Assembly (NCBI RefSeq): GCF_963663645.1
Contig: NZ_OY760503.1
Coordinates: 496,001 to 560,000, forward strand
DNA: 64,000 nt
DNA from: an uncultured Trichococcus sp.
Lineage (GTDB): Bacteria; Bacillota; Bacilli; Lactobacillales; Aerococcaceae
Reading direction: 5' to 3'
A program made the translations under genes and the position numbers. The notes beneath the pieces are model-generated. The model made no database searches and was not told the origin of the DNA. It worked only from the letters and a program-made list of their open reading frames with translations. This document shows positions 33,997 to 43,375 of the stretch, piece after piece (position 1 is the stretch's first letter; each line of letters opens with the position of its first letter).

Positions 33997-34956
33997 TTAC
34001 AGACTTTTGTATCCTGGGGTGGACGCAATCAATTGCATCGAGCCGGACAATGTCCACGAATCCAAAGATGAAGGTAAAATGAAATGATCGCCTTTTTGTA
34101 AAACGTACACTTTATTGGACACCGTAATATTTCCGGCTCCTTCGATAACGCTGACTAGTGTATAGGGAGCATCTTTTGTGAAGGTCATCTTGGAATGGAT
34201 ATCCCATTTGCAGACATTAAAATACTCACTTTCAATAAAGGTTGTTACGGTATTGTCAGTTTCTGTTCTGACTTTAAAACGATTGACTGGATCCTTATGA
34301 GGAATCGTGGCAACCGCAATGGACTGTTGAATATGCAGGTCACGTTCATTACCTGCATCATCCTTTCGGCCGTAGTCATAGACACGGTAAGTGGTATTGC
34401 TGCTTTGTTGGGTTTCCAAAATCATGATGCCTGCACCGATTGCATGGATTGTTCCACTCGGCACAAAGAAGAAATCGCCAGCCTTCACTTTCACACGGCG
34501 CAACAACTCGTCCCATTTCCCATCAGCAATCATGCTGGCAAACTCATCTTTTGTTTTGGCATTATGGCCATAGACGATTTCGGAACCATCATCGGCATCG
34601 ATGATGTACCAACATTCCGTTTTGCCCAATTCGCCTTCATATTTCAGACCATAGCTGTCATCTGGATGCACTTGAACAGAGAGGTCTTCGGTGGCATCGA
34701 TGATTTTCGTCAGCAAAGGGAATACCTCAGATGTAGGGTTACCGAATAATTCCGGATGCTTTTCGTAAAGAACGTCCAATGGTAAGCCAGCATAATCGCC
34801 GTTTCCGACGCTGCCGACACCATCCGGATGCGCACTGATTGCCCAACATTCCCCCGTGTGATCAGAGGGAATCTCATAACCGTAAATATCGTGTAATTTG
34901 GTTCCACCCCATATTTTTTCCTGTAGTTTTGGTCGCATGAATAATGGTTCTTGCAT
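33997..34956 (-). CDS. manA: Mannose-6-phosphate isomerase, class I
   Basis: 319 residues, the short Gram-positive type. Interconverts mannose-6-P and fructose-6-P. Zinc ligands lie in LSVQVHPDDSYGL and GKTECWYII; FFVPSGTIHAIGAGI and the Arg of TYRVYDYGR form the active site. ATG follows TAGGAGGAGAGAG. In this operon its job is to bring the mannose-6-P released by the GH38 enzyme into glycolysis. Confidence 0.95.
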   Translation of the reverse strand: MQEPLFMRPKLQEKIWGGTKLHDIYGYEIPSDHTGECWAISAHPDGVGSVGNGDYAGLPLDVLYEKHPELFGNPTSEVFPLLTKIIDATEDLSVQVHPDDSYGLKYEGELGKTECWYIIDADDGSEIVYGHNAKTKDEFASMIADGKWDELLRRVKVKAGDFFFVPSGTIHAIGAGIMILETQQSSNTTYRVYDYGRKDDAGNERDLHIQQSIAVATIPHKDPVNRFKVRTETDNTVTTFIESEYFNVCKWDIHSKMTFTKDAPYTLVSVIEGAGNITVSNKVYVLQKGDHFILPSSLDSWTLSGSMQLIASTPGYKSL

Positions 34957-35058
34957 CTCTCTCCTCCTAATATATTTTGAATTAATCTGTTACATTTTGA
35001 CTAATAGAGAATATTAGAGTGAAGGCACAGAATATTCCGTGCCTTCACTGTTAGTGTC

Positions 35059-36684
35059 TTATTCTGTTTTATTTGCTCTCAGTTCATATATATAATTGTC
35101 CACGATATTTCGGATTTTGGTGATTCTTCCGCCGTAAACTACATGAATAGTGTTGGCATCTGGTCTGACGATACCATTCGGTTGAGTCTTCTTGATGAGG
35201 TCCTCTTTGATGAGGTTCCCATCCTTGACTTCAACTCTGAGTCTAGTGATGCAGTTGTCCACATCCACGATATTGTCAAGACCACCCAGGCCTTCTATGA
35301 TATTTATCGCAGTAGCTCTATCCTGATCTGTTACGCTCACGAATGCTGAAGTTTCTTCCTCCTCGCTGAAGTCGGAGTCTCTTCTTCCTAGAGTCATGAC
35401 GTTGAATTTAGTAATGATGAAGGTGAAAGCGAAATAGTACATTGCGAAGAATATAGGTCCAGCAATAAGATATAGATACCACTTGGTTTGACCACCTTGG
35501 AGTACACCAAAGACGAACCAGTCAATGATTCCGCCTTGGATGTTTCCTATAGCTGCTCCAAACATGGCTGGAACAAGGAATGCCAGACCTGCAAAAATGG
35601 CATTAACGACCCAAAGGATTGGTGAAATGAAGATGAAAGTGAACTCGATTGGTTCTGTGATACCTGTAAGGATTGCTGCAGTGACACCCGCCAAGAAGAA
35701 CTTGAGTACTTTATCTCTTTTCTCAGGAAGTGCTGTACGGTACATAGCCAGAACTACAGCAGGCATACCGAATACCATGTGTAGAATCTTACCTTGTGCC
35801 AAGAACGCTGTGGCATTTTTTGAGAATTCCAATTGGTTGTCTAGTTGATAAAGGTATACCTGAAGTGCTCCCACCAAAGTTTGTCCGTCAATAGTCTCAA
35901 CCCCACCAAGAGCTGTGAATCGGAAGGTTTGGTTTAAGATATGGTGAAGCCCTGTAGGATTGATGATTTTCTCTGTGAAACCGTAGAGGAATACCCCAAA
36001 GAGTCCGCTCTCACTGATGAGTTTGCCCATCATGATGATGACGTTGTTCACCAACGGCCATACGAAAGTCAAAGCGATACCTACCACTACCATGACAAGA
36101 GCTGTGACAATCGGTACGAATCTTTGACCGCTGAAGAAGGTCAGGGCTGCGTGAAGCTCAGTCTCACGGTACTTATTGTGCAGATACACAGCCATCAGTC
36201 CGGCGATGATACCACCAATAACATTGGTATTGTAAACAAAAATCCCTAGAACGTTTGTAAACAAAGAGTTTCGCAGAGTGGCATCAACTTGGCTCAGGCC
36301 ACCTGTTTCCATCAGATACGCTACAGAAGTTGTGTCGACTGTATTTCCTTGGACCGAGAGAACGTAGCTCATACCAATCAGCATGGCTATGTATCCCACT
36401 GTTCCTGCGTAGACAGCCACACCTTTATCTCTCTTGACCATCCCTAATGGAATGGACATTGCAAAGAGTAGCGGCAACTGTCCAAATGGAAGTCCAGCAA
36501 GCTTTCTAATCAGACCCAGTACCGTCTGCAATCCCGTATTCCCTAGAAAGGGAAGGGTTGCGATGATATTTTGGTTCTGAAGGGCTGCTGCCAGCCCCAG
36601 GAAGATTGCCATGAAAGACAATAGACTGATCGGGAAAAGTAATGATTTACCAAAACTTTGAAAGTTTTTCTTAAAATTCGACAT
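35059..36684 (-). CDS. PTS EIICB transporter (Glc family), probable mannosyl-glycerate/alpha-mannoside
   Basis: 541 residues. The EIIC domain (about 1-420, ten or so helices; FAMSIPLGMVKRDKGVAVYAG, NPTGLHHILN) is followed by an EIIB domain (about 455-541) with the phosphoryl Cys478 in VDVDNCITRLR. The order C-B matches MalX/PtsG-type permeases. There is no EIIA domain; a separate EIIA is encoded 1.1 kb downstream. The closest general class is alpha-glucoside/glucose EIICB, unlike E. coli MngA, which is fructose family. Position 31 bp after the GH38 gene indicates the same substrate. ATG follows TAAGGAGTG. Confidence 0.9.
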   Translation of the reverse strand: MSNFKKNFQSFGKSLLFPISLLSFMAIFLGLAAALQNQNIIATLPFLGNTGLQTVLGLIRKLAGLPFGQLPLLFAMSIPLGMVKRDKGVAVYAGTVGYIAMLIGMSYVLSVQGNTVDTTSVAYLMETGGLSQVDATLRNSLFTNVLGIFVYNTNVIGGIIAGLMAVYLHNKYRETELHAALTFFSGQRFVPIVTALVMVVVGIALTFVWPLVNNVIIMMGKLISESGLFGVFLYGFTEKIINPTGLHHILNQTFRFTALGGVETIDGQTLVGALQVYLYQLDNQLEFSKNATAFLAQGKILHMVFGMPAVVLAMYRTALPEKRDKVLKFFLAGVTAAILTGITEPIEFTFIFISPILWVVNAIFAGLAFLVPAMFGAAIGNIQGGIIDWFVFGVLQGGQTKWYLYLIAGPIFFAMYYFAFTFIITKFNVMTLGRRDSDFSEEEETSAFVSVTDQDRATAINIIEGLGGLDNIVDVDNCITRLRVEVKDGNLIKEDLIKKTQPNGIVRPDANTIHVVYGGRITKIRNIVDNYIYELRANKTE

Positions 36685-36715
36685 AATTACTCACTCCTTA
36701 ATTTAATGTATTTTA

Positions 36716-39277
36716 CTATTTAGCAACAATCATATTAAGAATTTCCTGAGGTTTTAGAGTGGCAATCTCCATGGGTTCTAACCTGTTTTCCATGGCATCA
36801 GCTCTATAAGTTTTCTCAGGAAGTTTTATGAACAACGTTTCTTCTGTGGGATTGAATATCCGAAGGAAAACTTCATTTCCAGCTTCGGTTAGCTTCACCG
36901 CTGAAACGACCGACTGTCCCATATCCAAGGTAAGATTCCCCTTATAAATCACAAGTTCCTCTCGTGCATTGAGATTGAATCTGTTGAATTCCTTTCTCTG
37001 GTATCCAATAATAGGGCTCAGATATTTCTTCGCTTCCTTGCCCAAATTCAATTCCGTCCTGTGGAAGGAGAAGGCGACATTGAAGGTAAATGGTTTACCC
37101 ATAAGTTCATTGTCAGGCGTCTCTATCTCTATACCTGACGGTCTTCCTGGTCTGTTGACCAATTCCCTCTTCCCAAGATGGGAGAAGCTTCTAAAGAGAG
37201 TAAGATGGATTTCATCCCCTAGCACTTCGTATTCCTTCAGGCCATAGGTATAAAGTACGGCCTCAGCGTCTTCTTTCAGGCTCACATAGCTCTGACAGGT
37301 TTCTATGCTCACTGGCTTCTCCACCCATTTTTCCTTTTCCCATACGGAGAGTTCTTCTGCAAGAAAAACGAGTTTCTTCTGTTCGGACAGATATCCGTCC
37401 ACCACTACATCGTCGGACAATACCCCTGTCTTCATGACCAATCTGTACCTGCTGTCTTTTGCTAGGTTCACATGATTGATTTCGGCATGGACCTTAGGAT
37501 CATTGTCGAACATTTTGAAGGTTCCTGAGAATACTGCTTCAACATCATCCGGACCCTCTTCCCTTTGGGAAAGGTCAGAAGGAACAGCCATGGACCAAGT
37601 GAATTTCATTTCCTGAATGCCTTCTCCGGATTTCTTTTCCACCTGGATAATTCCTGATGTCGAGCTGTTTATGACTCTATCTTTCAGCGGTGGTGAATAG
37701 TCATAACTATCTCCCGCATCTCCGCTGTTTTCTATGGATAGGATGTTCTTGTGTAGTTTCCCCGTTACATAGTCTTCATAGTTTATGATGTTGTCTTCCA
37801 CATAAAGTTTTCCCCAACGATTCTCAATGCTCTTGCCTTCAGCCGCTATCAATTCATCATGGATATGTTCCACTTCAAGGAATTTGAAGTATCTGACGCT
37901 AAGCCCTTCCATTTGATCCACATGAACCATTACCTTACTTCTGTACACTTTAATGTCAAGAAGTCTTGCAGCCACCTGCCTATCAATCAGTCCAGCATCT
38001 TCCTCGGCCTGAGAAAGCAAAGTGTAAGACACTTCTTTGTCTTCTTCATCCAGTAACTTGAACCCTTTGGTCCTTGTGATCATTTCCATCTCAATATATT
38101 CGTCCTGTCTTCCTTCAGGAAGGGGATTCACAATGACCAAGGTGTTGTTGTTCATTCTGTCTGCCATGGTCAATAGTCTCAAATGAAGCTCTATTTGCGT
38201 ATCAATCATTTCCTTGGCACAGAGTAACCTTTGCTTTATATCCTGATTGACTTTGTCCGAGTTGCATCCTCCGATACTGTCATGGGCATGGGCCCCAAAG
38301 AGAAGCTTCAAGATGGCTTCTACGACGCCATGAGGATAAGATATGCCTGCATCTTTTCCTATGACCGCAAGAGGTTCAAGTACATTATAGAGATTGTACT
38401 CTATTTCTGAGTTCAGAAGCTTGATGTCCATCCTGGTGGAACCGATGGTCCTATGTATTCTGGCGTGTCTACTATGGGCGAGTTCCCCTTTGACCACCTC
38501 TAGGCTATCCTTGTCCAGCGAATCCACATAGCTTTCAAAATCTGATATGGAAATACTGTCCTCGGGATAAATTTCCCTCATATTTTCCATGACTGCTTCG
38601 ATGTTGGACTGGATAGGCATCTGGTCATGGCCGTTCATGATGAGTCTGGCATCTCCTGCAGAGTACTTATCCAGGACCGGCATGATTTTATTCATTCTAT
38701 CTTTAAGTTCATCTATGTTCTCTTCCAGATATTTGGCTCCCTGATAGCCTGTAGCAAGATTCACTCCTACTATTCTAGTGCCATCGATACCCTCCCAAAG
38801 GAAGTCTGATTTTTCAGCTTTCAGCTCACTGAAACCTCTCCAGAAGAAGGTTGATCCGACACCAAACTGATTGTATATCTGAGGCATCTGGCTGGCGTGG
38901 CCGAAGGTATCCGGAGCATAGCCGACCTTCATAGGCTCGCCGAACTCTGAGGCCCTTTTTATGCCATAGTAGAGGTTCCTGTAGATGGACTCGCCATGAA
39001 CCAGAAGAAGATCTGTCTGAGTATACCAAGGACCAACTCTAAGACTCCCATTACCCACTAGGCTTCGCAGTCGTTCTTCTGCTTTCGGTTCCAGTTCCAG
39101 GTAATCATCTATCATAACGCTTTGTCCATCTAGGATATATATGGCATCTGGATGCTTCTCCAGATATGACATGACTTCTTCCATATGGTTTCTTAGGAGC
39201 ACCTTAGTTTCGTCTTTAGTGAAGTACCATTCCCGGTCCCAATGGGTATGCATGATTATCTTTATATCTCTTTTCAT
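36716..39277 (-). CDS. mngB: GH38 alpha-mannosidase, MngB-like mannosylglycerate hydrolase
   Basis: 853 residues from ATG at 39277 (TTGGAGGT upstream). Collinear with E. coli MngB: HTHWDREWYFT at the N-terminus gives zinc ligands His12 and Asp14; the nucleophile is Asp123 in GYAPDTFGHASQMPQIY. RLIMNGHDQMPIQ, HRTIGSTRMDIK and HAHDSIGGCNSDKVN follow, then beta domains ending in RPGRPSGIEI. Expected reaction: 6-phospho-mannosyl-glycerate to mannose-6-P plus glycerate. The next genes encode exactly the transport and downstream enzymes required. Cytoplasmic, no signal peptide. First gene of the operon. Confidence 0.9.
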   Translation of the reverse strand: MKRDIKIIMHTHWDREWYFTKDETKVLLRNHMEEVMSYLEKHPDAIYILDGQSVMIDDYLELEPKAEERLRSLVGNGSLRVGPWYTQTDLLLVHGESIYRNLYYGIKRASEFGEPMKVGYAPDTFGHASQMPQIYNQFGVGSTFFWRGFSELKAEKSDFLWEGIDGTRIVGVNLATGYQGAKYLEENIDELKDRMNKIMPVLDKYSAGDARLIMNGHDQMPIQSNIEAVMENMREIYPEDSISISDFESYVDSLDKDSLEVVKGELAHSRHARIHRTIGSTRMDIKLLNSEIEYNLYNVLEPLAVIGKDAGISYPHGVVEAILKLLFGAHAHDSIGGCNSDKVNQDIKQRLLCAKEMIDTQIELHLRLLTMADRMNNNTLVIVNPLPEGRQDEYIEMEMITRTKGFKLLDEEDKEVSYTLLSQAEEDAGLIDRQVAARLLDIKVYRSKVMVHVDQMEGLSVRYFKFLEVEHIHDELIAAEGKSIENRWGKLYVEDNIINYEDYVTGKLHKNILSIENSGDAGDSYDYSPPLKDRVINSSTSGIIQVEKKSGEGIQEMKFTWSMAVPSDLSQREEGPDDVEAVFSGTFKMFDNDPKVHAEINHVNLAKDSRYRLVMKTGVLSDDVVVDGYLSEQKKLVFLAEELSVWEKEKWVEKPVSIETCQSYVSLKEDAEAVLYTYGLKEYEVLGDEIHLTLFRSFSHLGKRELVNRPGRPSGIEIETPDNELMGKPFTFNVAFSFHRTELNLGKEAKKYLSPIIGYQRKEFNRFNLNAREELVIYKGNLTLDMGQSVVSAVKLTEAGNEVFLRIFNPTEETLFIKLPEKTYRADAMENRLEPMEIATLKPQEILNMIVAK

Positions 39278-39315
39278 ATTTACCTCCAAGTAAACTTTTT
39301 TTGTTTATAGGCTTA

Positions 39316-39329
39316 TTATAGCGGTTACA
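39316..39329 (-). promoter_or_regulatory. cre (CcpA) site over the -10 of the mannosylglycerate operon
   Basis: On the minus strand TGTAACCGCTATAA fits the consensus TGWAANCGNTNWCA at 13 of 14 positions and includes the -10 TATAAT (39315-39320). Binding would block the promoter when glucose is present. Confidence 0.6.
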
Positions 39330-39343
39330 TTTCTGCATAGGTT

Positions 39344-39367
39344 CCAACATGTTGGATAATTATCCAA
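39344..39367. promoter_or_regulatory. Overlapping palindromic operators, likely RpiR-family target
   Basis: CCAACATGTTGG (39344-39355) and TTGGATAATTATCCAA (39352-39367) are both perfect palindromes sharing TTGG. They lie 24-52 bp upstream of the operon's -10, a position suited to activation as well as repression. Confidence 0.6.
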
Positions 39368-39389
39368 AGTGATTTATATTAAAATATAC

Positions 39390-39462
39390 AAAAAAATCCT
39401 CCTAAGCTTTGAATATTGGTTGGCAAACCAATTATATTCCAGTACTTAGTGAGGATCTTTTA
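39390..39462 (-). terminator. Intrinsic terminator of the rpiR-type gene
   Basis: Long stem on the minus strand: GATCCTC/GAGGATT, CTAAG/CTTAG and TTGGTTTGCCAACCAA at the tip, ending in seven T. It separates the regulator transcript from the operon promoter. Confidence 0.8.
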
Positions 39463-39505
39463 CACAACAGCTATCAGCTTTTCAGAACTAATTCCTTATG
39501 TTGTT

Positions 39506-40237
39506 TTATTCATCCTTATATTTTTCTTTAAGATGGTCGATGACTTCATTGACCATCAGGATCATATGAAGCTGCTGTTCCCTTGATATACCTTTCATCT
39601 TATCCACTGGCACATCATGGAGGAAGCAAACAGAGCTGGTTCTCATGAGGGATGAATCCTTCTTGGTTATGCTTACTACCTTCATTCCTATCCTTACTGC
39701 ATCTTTTGCTACCTGAATGCATCTTTGTGTTTCCCCAGAACTGGATAAAATGATCAGTGTATAGTCCTGAAACTTCCTCAGCATCTGCATCTCTTCTACC
39801 AGCATGGCTGGAATACCAAGATACAGAAGCTGCCTCTGGAGATAGAGGGCAGAAATGTGAGAACTCCCTAGCCCAAAGAGCATGACTTTCCTTCTGCCCT
39901 GGTAGAGTGCATCTGCTAACTTCACTCCACTATCGAAATCAATTTTCCCCAATATATACTCTGTTTTTGAGCTATGACGTTCAACGGGTGAATTCATGCT
40001 GGAAAGATCGTCCATGATGGCATACTTCAGTTCACTGAATCCTTTGAATCCCAATAGTTTACAGGCTCGATTCAGCGTTGCTTGGGAGGTGAAGCTTTCT
40101 TCGGAAACCTTAACAGCCGTGTAATTCGGGATACTTTTAAAGTTTATTTCCAGATAATCCAAGACAGCGGCCTCACTTTTACTTACTTGACGCTCGAAGT
40201 TTCTCTCTTTTAATTGATGTATCACTCTGTATTTCAC
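39506..40237 (-). CDS. RpiR/MurR-family transcriptional regulator
   Basis: 243 residues. N-terminal RpiR helix-turn-helix (about 1-75; KSEAAVLDYLEINF, SFTSQATLNRACKLLGFKGF) and a C-terminal SIS domain (about 105-230; GKIDFDSGVKLADALYQGRR, GLGSSHISALYLQRQLL, LIILSSSGETQRCIQVAKDAV) that senses sugar phosphates. GTG start at 40237 has AGGAGGAGGATAAC upstream. It precedes the mannosylglycerate operon in the same orientation. The inducer may be mannose-6-P or the phosphorylated substrate. The palindromes at 39344-39367 are its probable target. Confidence 0.92.
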   Translation of the reverse strand: MKYRVIHQLKERNFERQVSKSEAAVLDYLEINFKSIPNYTAVKVSEESFTSQATLNRACKLLGFKGFSELKYAIMDDLSSMNSPVERHSSKTEYILGKIDFDSGVKLADALYQGRRKVMLFGLGSSHISALYLQRQLLYLGIPAMLVEEMQMLRKFQDYTLIILSSSGETQRCIQVAKDAVRIGMKVVSITKKDSSLMRTSSVCFLHDVPVDKMKGISREQQLHMILMVNEVIDHLKEKYKDE

Positions 40238-40594
40238 GTTATCCTCCTCCTGAAATATGCACGGGTTTGAGCTTTAGTATTCTCGCATTTTTTCTATAAT
40301 CTATGCTGAAGAATTTTCAAAACCTATCGGGGTAACATTTTCCGTACTTATTATATTGGATTTTGCCTATATAGGTTTGATTGTGCAGGATGTCTTTCAA
40401 TGCAATAGTACTGAAAGGATTCCTTTTTTGTCTTATGCCCTGCTCGGTTTAAGTTCTTCGCGACACCGCACTGGTTTTGCGATGTTCCCCCCTGTATTCC
40501 TTACATCTATTTTACCCCAAAATCGAAAAGCATCGTCAAAATAGTGTCCGGTAATTATTCAGTAGGCATTACACTGTTTGTACTTTTAATCCTT
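40238..40594. other. Intergenic region between rpiR and mscS
   Basis: 357 bp. Presumed rpiR promoter in the left third. A short frame at 40356-40544 has no ribosome-binding site or family match. Nothing else seen. Confidence 0.4.
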
Positions 40595-41482
40595 TCACTT
40601 CATTTTTGTACTGCCTCCAGAAATCACTTCGAGTGTTTCGGATGCTATTTCTAAGCGATCTTCTTGTTTGAATCGTTGGAGAATTTCTGAGAATATTTTG
40701 TCTTTAACGCCGCGACGTTCTCGATAATCGACTACATACCGAAGATTCATTTGCACCCAGTTATCGTTAAAGGAAAGAAAAACTTGATTTTCCAAAGAAG
40801 CATTTTCTAATTTATAATGTTTTTTCATGTTTTCCCAAGCTAGGGTAGCTTGTTGATTATATTGTCCCGTATGCTTTTCCGCTACCTCTAACAAAATAAT
40901 TTTGGCTAACTGTATATCACTTTCAAAGCGCAAAGGAATCCTTATTTCATCCCATAGAAATTTAAAATTAGCAGTATAGTTGTACACAGGCGAGCTAAAG
41001 ATATAACTGTTCGCAACTCGAACGACTCTGCCTGTATACTGATCACCATCTACCCATTCTCCAATTTCCATCAACGTGGTTCGCAGCACACCAATATCTA
41101 CAACGTCGCCTTTTATCCCTCCAAGGAGGACACGGTCGCCTGTTTCAAAAAAGTCACCAAATAAGATCGCAAACCATCCCGCAATACTGACAATAACTTC
41201 CCGCAAGGCATAGGTGACTCCAGCCCCAGCCAGACCGATTGCTGTCGTAAATCCGGTAACGTTTCTCCCAAATATATACATAAATATGATGAATAAAATA
41301 AAGTTATTTAGCCAACGGGCAATTTTCCGAGCAACATACCAATGTCCTGAGTTCTTTAATCTTCCATACAAACGATTCAAAAGAAAGCGACGTAACACAT
41401 AAAAAATAATAAAAAACAAAAGAAACCAGACAACATTAACTAGTAAGGGGTACGATTCAATAAAGCTGCGGATAAATTCCAT
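40595..41482 (-). CDS. Small-conductance mechanosensitive channel, MscS family
   Basis: 295 residues. Helices at about 12-32, 58-76 and the pore helix (TTAIGLAGAGVTYALREVIVSIAGWFAILFG, here about 78-108, quoted as two parts TTAIGLAGAGVTYALRE and VIVSIAGW). The beta domain FFETGDRVLLGGIKGDVVDIG follows, then LRTTLMEIGEWVDG and VRVANSYIFSSPVYNYT, the typical MscS cytoplasmic vestibule. It would release solutes on osmotic downshock. ATG follows GGAAGGAGCTACC. Neighbouring KtrAB and the orphan OpuAC share an osmotic theme. Confidence 0.93.
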   Translation of the reverse strand: MEFIRSFIESYPLLVNVVWFLLFFIIFYVLRRFLLNRLYGRLKNSGHWYVARKIARWLNNFILFIIFMYIFGRNVTGFTTAIGLAGAGVTYALREVIVSIAGWFAILFGDFFETGDRVLLGGIKGDVVDIGVLRTTLMEIGEWVDGDQYTGRVVRVANSYIFSSPVYNYTANFKFLWDEIRIPLRFESDIQLAKIILLEVAEKHTGQYNQQATLAWENMKKHYKLENASLENQVFLSFNDNWVQMNLRYVVDYRERRGVKDKIFSEILQRFKQEDRLEIASETLEVISGGSTKMK

Positions 41483-41715
41483 ATGGGTAGCTCCTTCCGT
41501 TAAAAAATGAGAGTGCGGATCATTTATATGCGTCCTTTGAATGCGGGCTTGCGCTAAAGAAGAAATAAATTAAGAGCCCCCCTCCTGAACAAATGTGGAG
41601 AGACGCTTAGTTGACCTTGCGGTCATTATTATCAAGTGTGATATTTGAAGTGGTGACCCCTTCGCACTCGCTGGTACAAATCTTCGCATTTAGTGGTAAA
41701 AAAGCCGCACAAATG

Positions 41716-41913
41716 TTACATTTTCGATGCCGTATTCACCTTAACAACAATCACAAGGTAATTGTAGCTTGCTGTTGCACCAATCATGTAAAATTTTGGT
41801 ATGATATTCGGCACAATGGTAATTACTTCGCCTTCCAGTTCGTTCAAATACTGAACCAGTGCTCGCTCGTCGAGTTCTCCCCTAATGTCGTAACGATATG
41901 TTTTATATGGCAT
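41716..41913 (-). CDS. Small protein, DUF4177-like
   Basis: 65 residues from ATG at 41913, strongly placed by ATAGGAGGTGGCAC. The pattern (YKTYRYDIRGELDERALVQY, LNELEGEVITIVPN, SYNYLVIVVKV) resembles DUF4177-type one-domain alpha-beta proteins, where a helix with LNELGxEGWE precedes a strand pair. Acidic, no signal or membrane segment. Function unknown; isolated between mscS and rlmH. Confidence 0.6.
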   Translation of the reverse strand: MPYKTYRYDIRGELDERALVQYLNELEGEVITIVPNIIPKFYMIGATASYNYLVIVVKVNTASKM

Positions 41914-42570
41914 AGTGCCACCTCCTATTTTAATTTGCATTTTATCCCTTTAGAGCTATTCATTTATACTTGAATAATTCATACTTTTATAAAAATGATA
42001 CATTGCTACAAATTTCACTGAAATCCATACTTTTTTACGTTACAAATCCAAACAGATTGAAGACACTGATTTTGTTTAGCTGAACCCTTCTGTTAACCCA
42101 AATTTGGGCCAACTCATCCCTTGGAAAGAACCCCCATTTTAAATTCGTATTATGTGAATATCACAAATTTACGCATCATTTAACCGAAATCTTTTTCTAC
42201 TCGCCCTGAACTGAAAGCCTTTTCTCAATTATCGCAGAGCTGTTCCAAATAAACAATTTTGTTGTCTCTATCATCAAAAAAATTTAAAATCTGGTACAGC
42301 CTTAAATGATCCGGAAGGCAAAAACAAAGCGAAAAGCCCAGGATGACAGGCTTTCCGCTTTTTCGGTTCTATTCTCTTTTTTAAGCCATTCCTGTATCCA
42401 ACTAAAGAATGCCTTCACACCGCCATTCCCTTCAAAAAAAATGACCTCTCAAACGTGTTCTGATTCGCAAAAGGTTCCGCCTAAGCTGCCAATCCCACAC
42501 GGCCAAGAACAGGCCGTTTAGGGTTTGTCCTCTTAGTGCTCACCTTCTGAACGCGAATCATCGCACTCTC
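41914..42570. other. AT-rich intergenic region
   Basis: 657 bp without a supported gene. It contains the terminator at 42327-42366 and a short ACGGCC/GGCCGT hairpin near 42496-42518. Otherwise nothing recognised. Confidence 0.4.
42327..42366. terminator. Intrinsic terminator, probably of rlmH
   Basis: AAGCGAAAAGCC / GGCTTTCCGCTT stem with one mismatch and a 10-base loop; T-rich on the minus strand. 205 bp past rlmH. Confidence 0.7.
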
Positions 42571-43050
42571 TCATTTATGGTAAGCATGCCCATGGATAAT
42601 CCGGAACGCTCTGTAGATCTGTTCGACGAGCACGAGGCGCATGAGTTGGTGCGGGTAGGTCAGTTTGCCGAAGGAGATGTGTTGGTTGGCGCGGGACAGG
42701 ACGGCTTGGCTGAGGCCGAGCGAGCCGCCGATGATGAAGACGATGTCGCTTTTGCCGGAGGTGCCGAGTTTGTCGATTTCGTTGGCGAATTCCACCGAAT
42801 CATACTGTTTGCCCTGGATCGCCATCGCGAAGACATAGCTCTGTTCCGGGATTTTTGCTAGGATCTTTTCGCCTTCCTTGTCCTTGATCATTTCCATCTC
42901 TTTATCGCTCAGGTTTTCGGGCGCTTTTTCATCCCCGACTTCGATGATCTGCAGCTTGCAGTAGCTGCCGAGCCGCTTCGTGTATTCGGCGATGCCCTCC
43001 TTCAGATATTTTTCCTTCAGTTTTCCGACCGTGATGATTTTTATGTTCAT
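42571..43050 (-). CDS. rlmH: 23S rRNA (pseudouridine1915-N3)-methyltransferase RlmH
   Basis: 159 residues from ATG at 43050 (AAAAAGGAGCGAAAAG upstream), exact family length. SPOUT methyltransferase acting on assembled 70S ribosomes. Signatures: [57 protein letters not shown] and the knot end [19 protein letters not shown]. rlmH after htrA is the common Firmicutes order; here ktrBA and a DnaA-box cluster lie between them. Confidence 0.97.
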   Translation of the reverse strand: MNIKIITVGKLKEKYLKEGIAEYTKRLGSYCKLQIIEVGDEKAPENLSDKEMEMIKDKEGEKILAKIPEQSYVFAMAIQGKQYDSVEFANEIDKLGTSGKSDIVFIIGGSLGLSQAVLSRANQHISFGKLTYPHQLMRLVLVEQIYRAFRIIHGHAYHK

Positions 43051-43375
43051 TGCTTTTCGCTCCTTTTTGTTCTCATCTACTATCCTATGGGAACAAGGTC
43101 GATTTCGCAACCGTCTTTTTCTTTGGCGGCTTGTTGACAAAATATGTAGGCAATTTCCGTTTTATCTTATTATTAACCAACCCGTTTGTACACTCTTATT
43201 ATAATATGTAGAAAAGAACACTATTTGTCTGAAAAAGGCATGAAAACCAGTTGCTTTTTTCGGTAAATGATTTAAGATACTCTTATGCTTTTGAGTTGCT
43301 TTATCATGCGGTAGCATTATAATGAAGGAACAAATCCTATTCGCATGCTATTTTGAGAGGAGAATTTGAACCATT
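43051..43375. other. Divergent intergenic region rlmH / ktrB
   Basis: 325 bp, AT-rich. Holds the ktrB promoter near 43296-43323. No c-di-AMP riboswitch signature was recognised. Confidence 0.4.
43296..43323 (+). promoter_or_regulatory. Probable ktrBA promoter
   Basis: -35 TTGCTT at 43296 and -10 TATAAT at 43318, spacer 16 bp, 52 bp before ktrB. Confidence 0.5.

Noticed and set aside
40356-40544. 62-codon frame upstream of the rpiR-type gene
   Set aside because: No ribosome-binding site and the translation looks non-coding.
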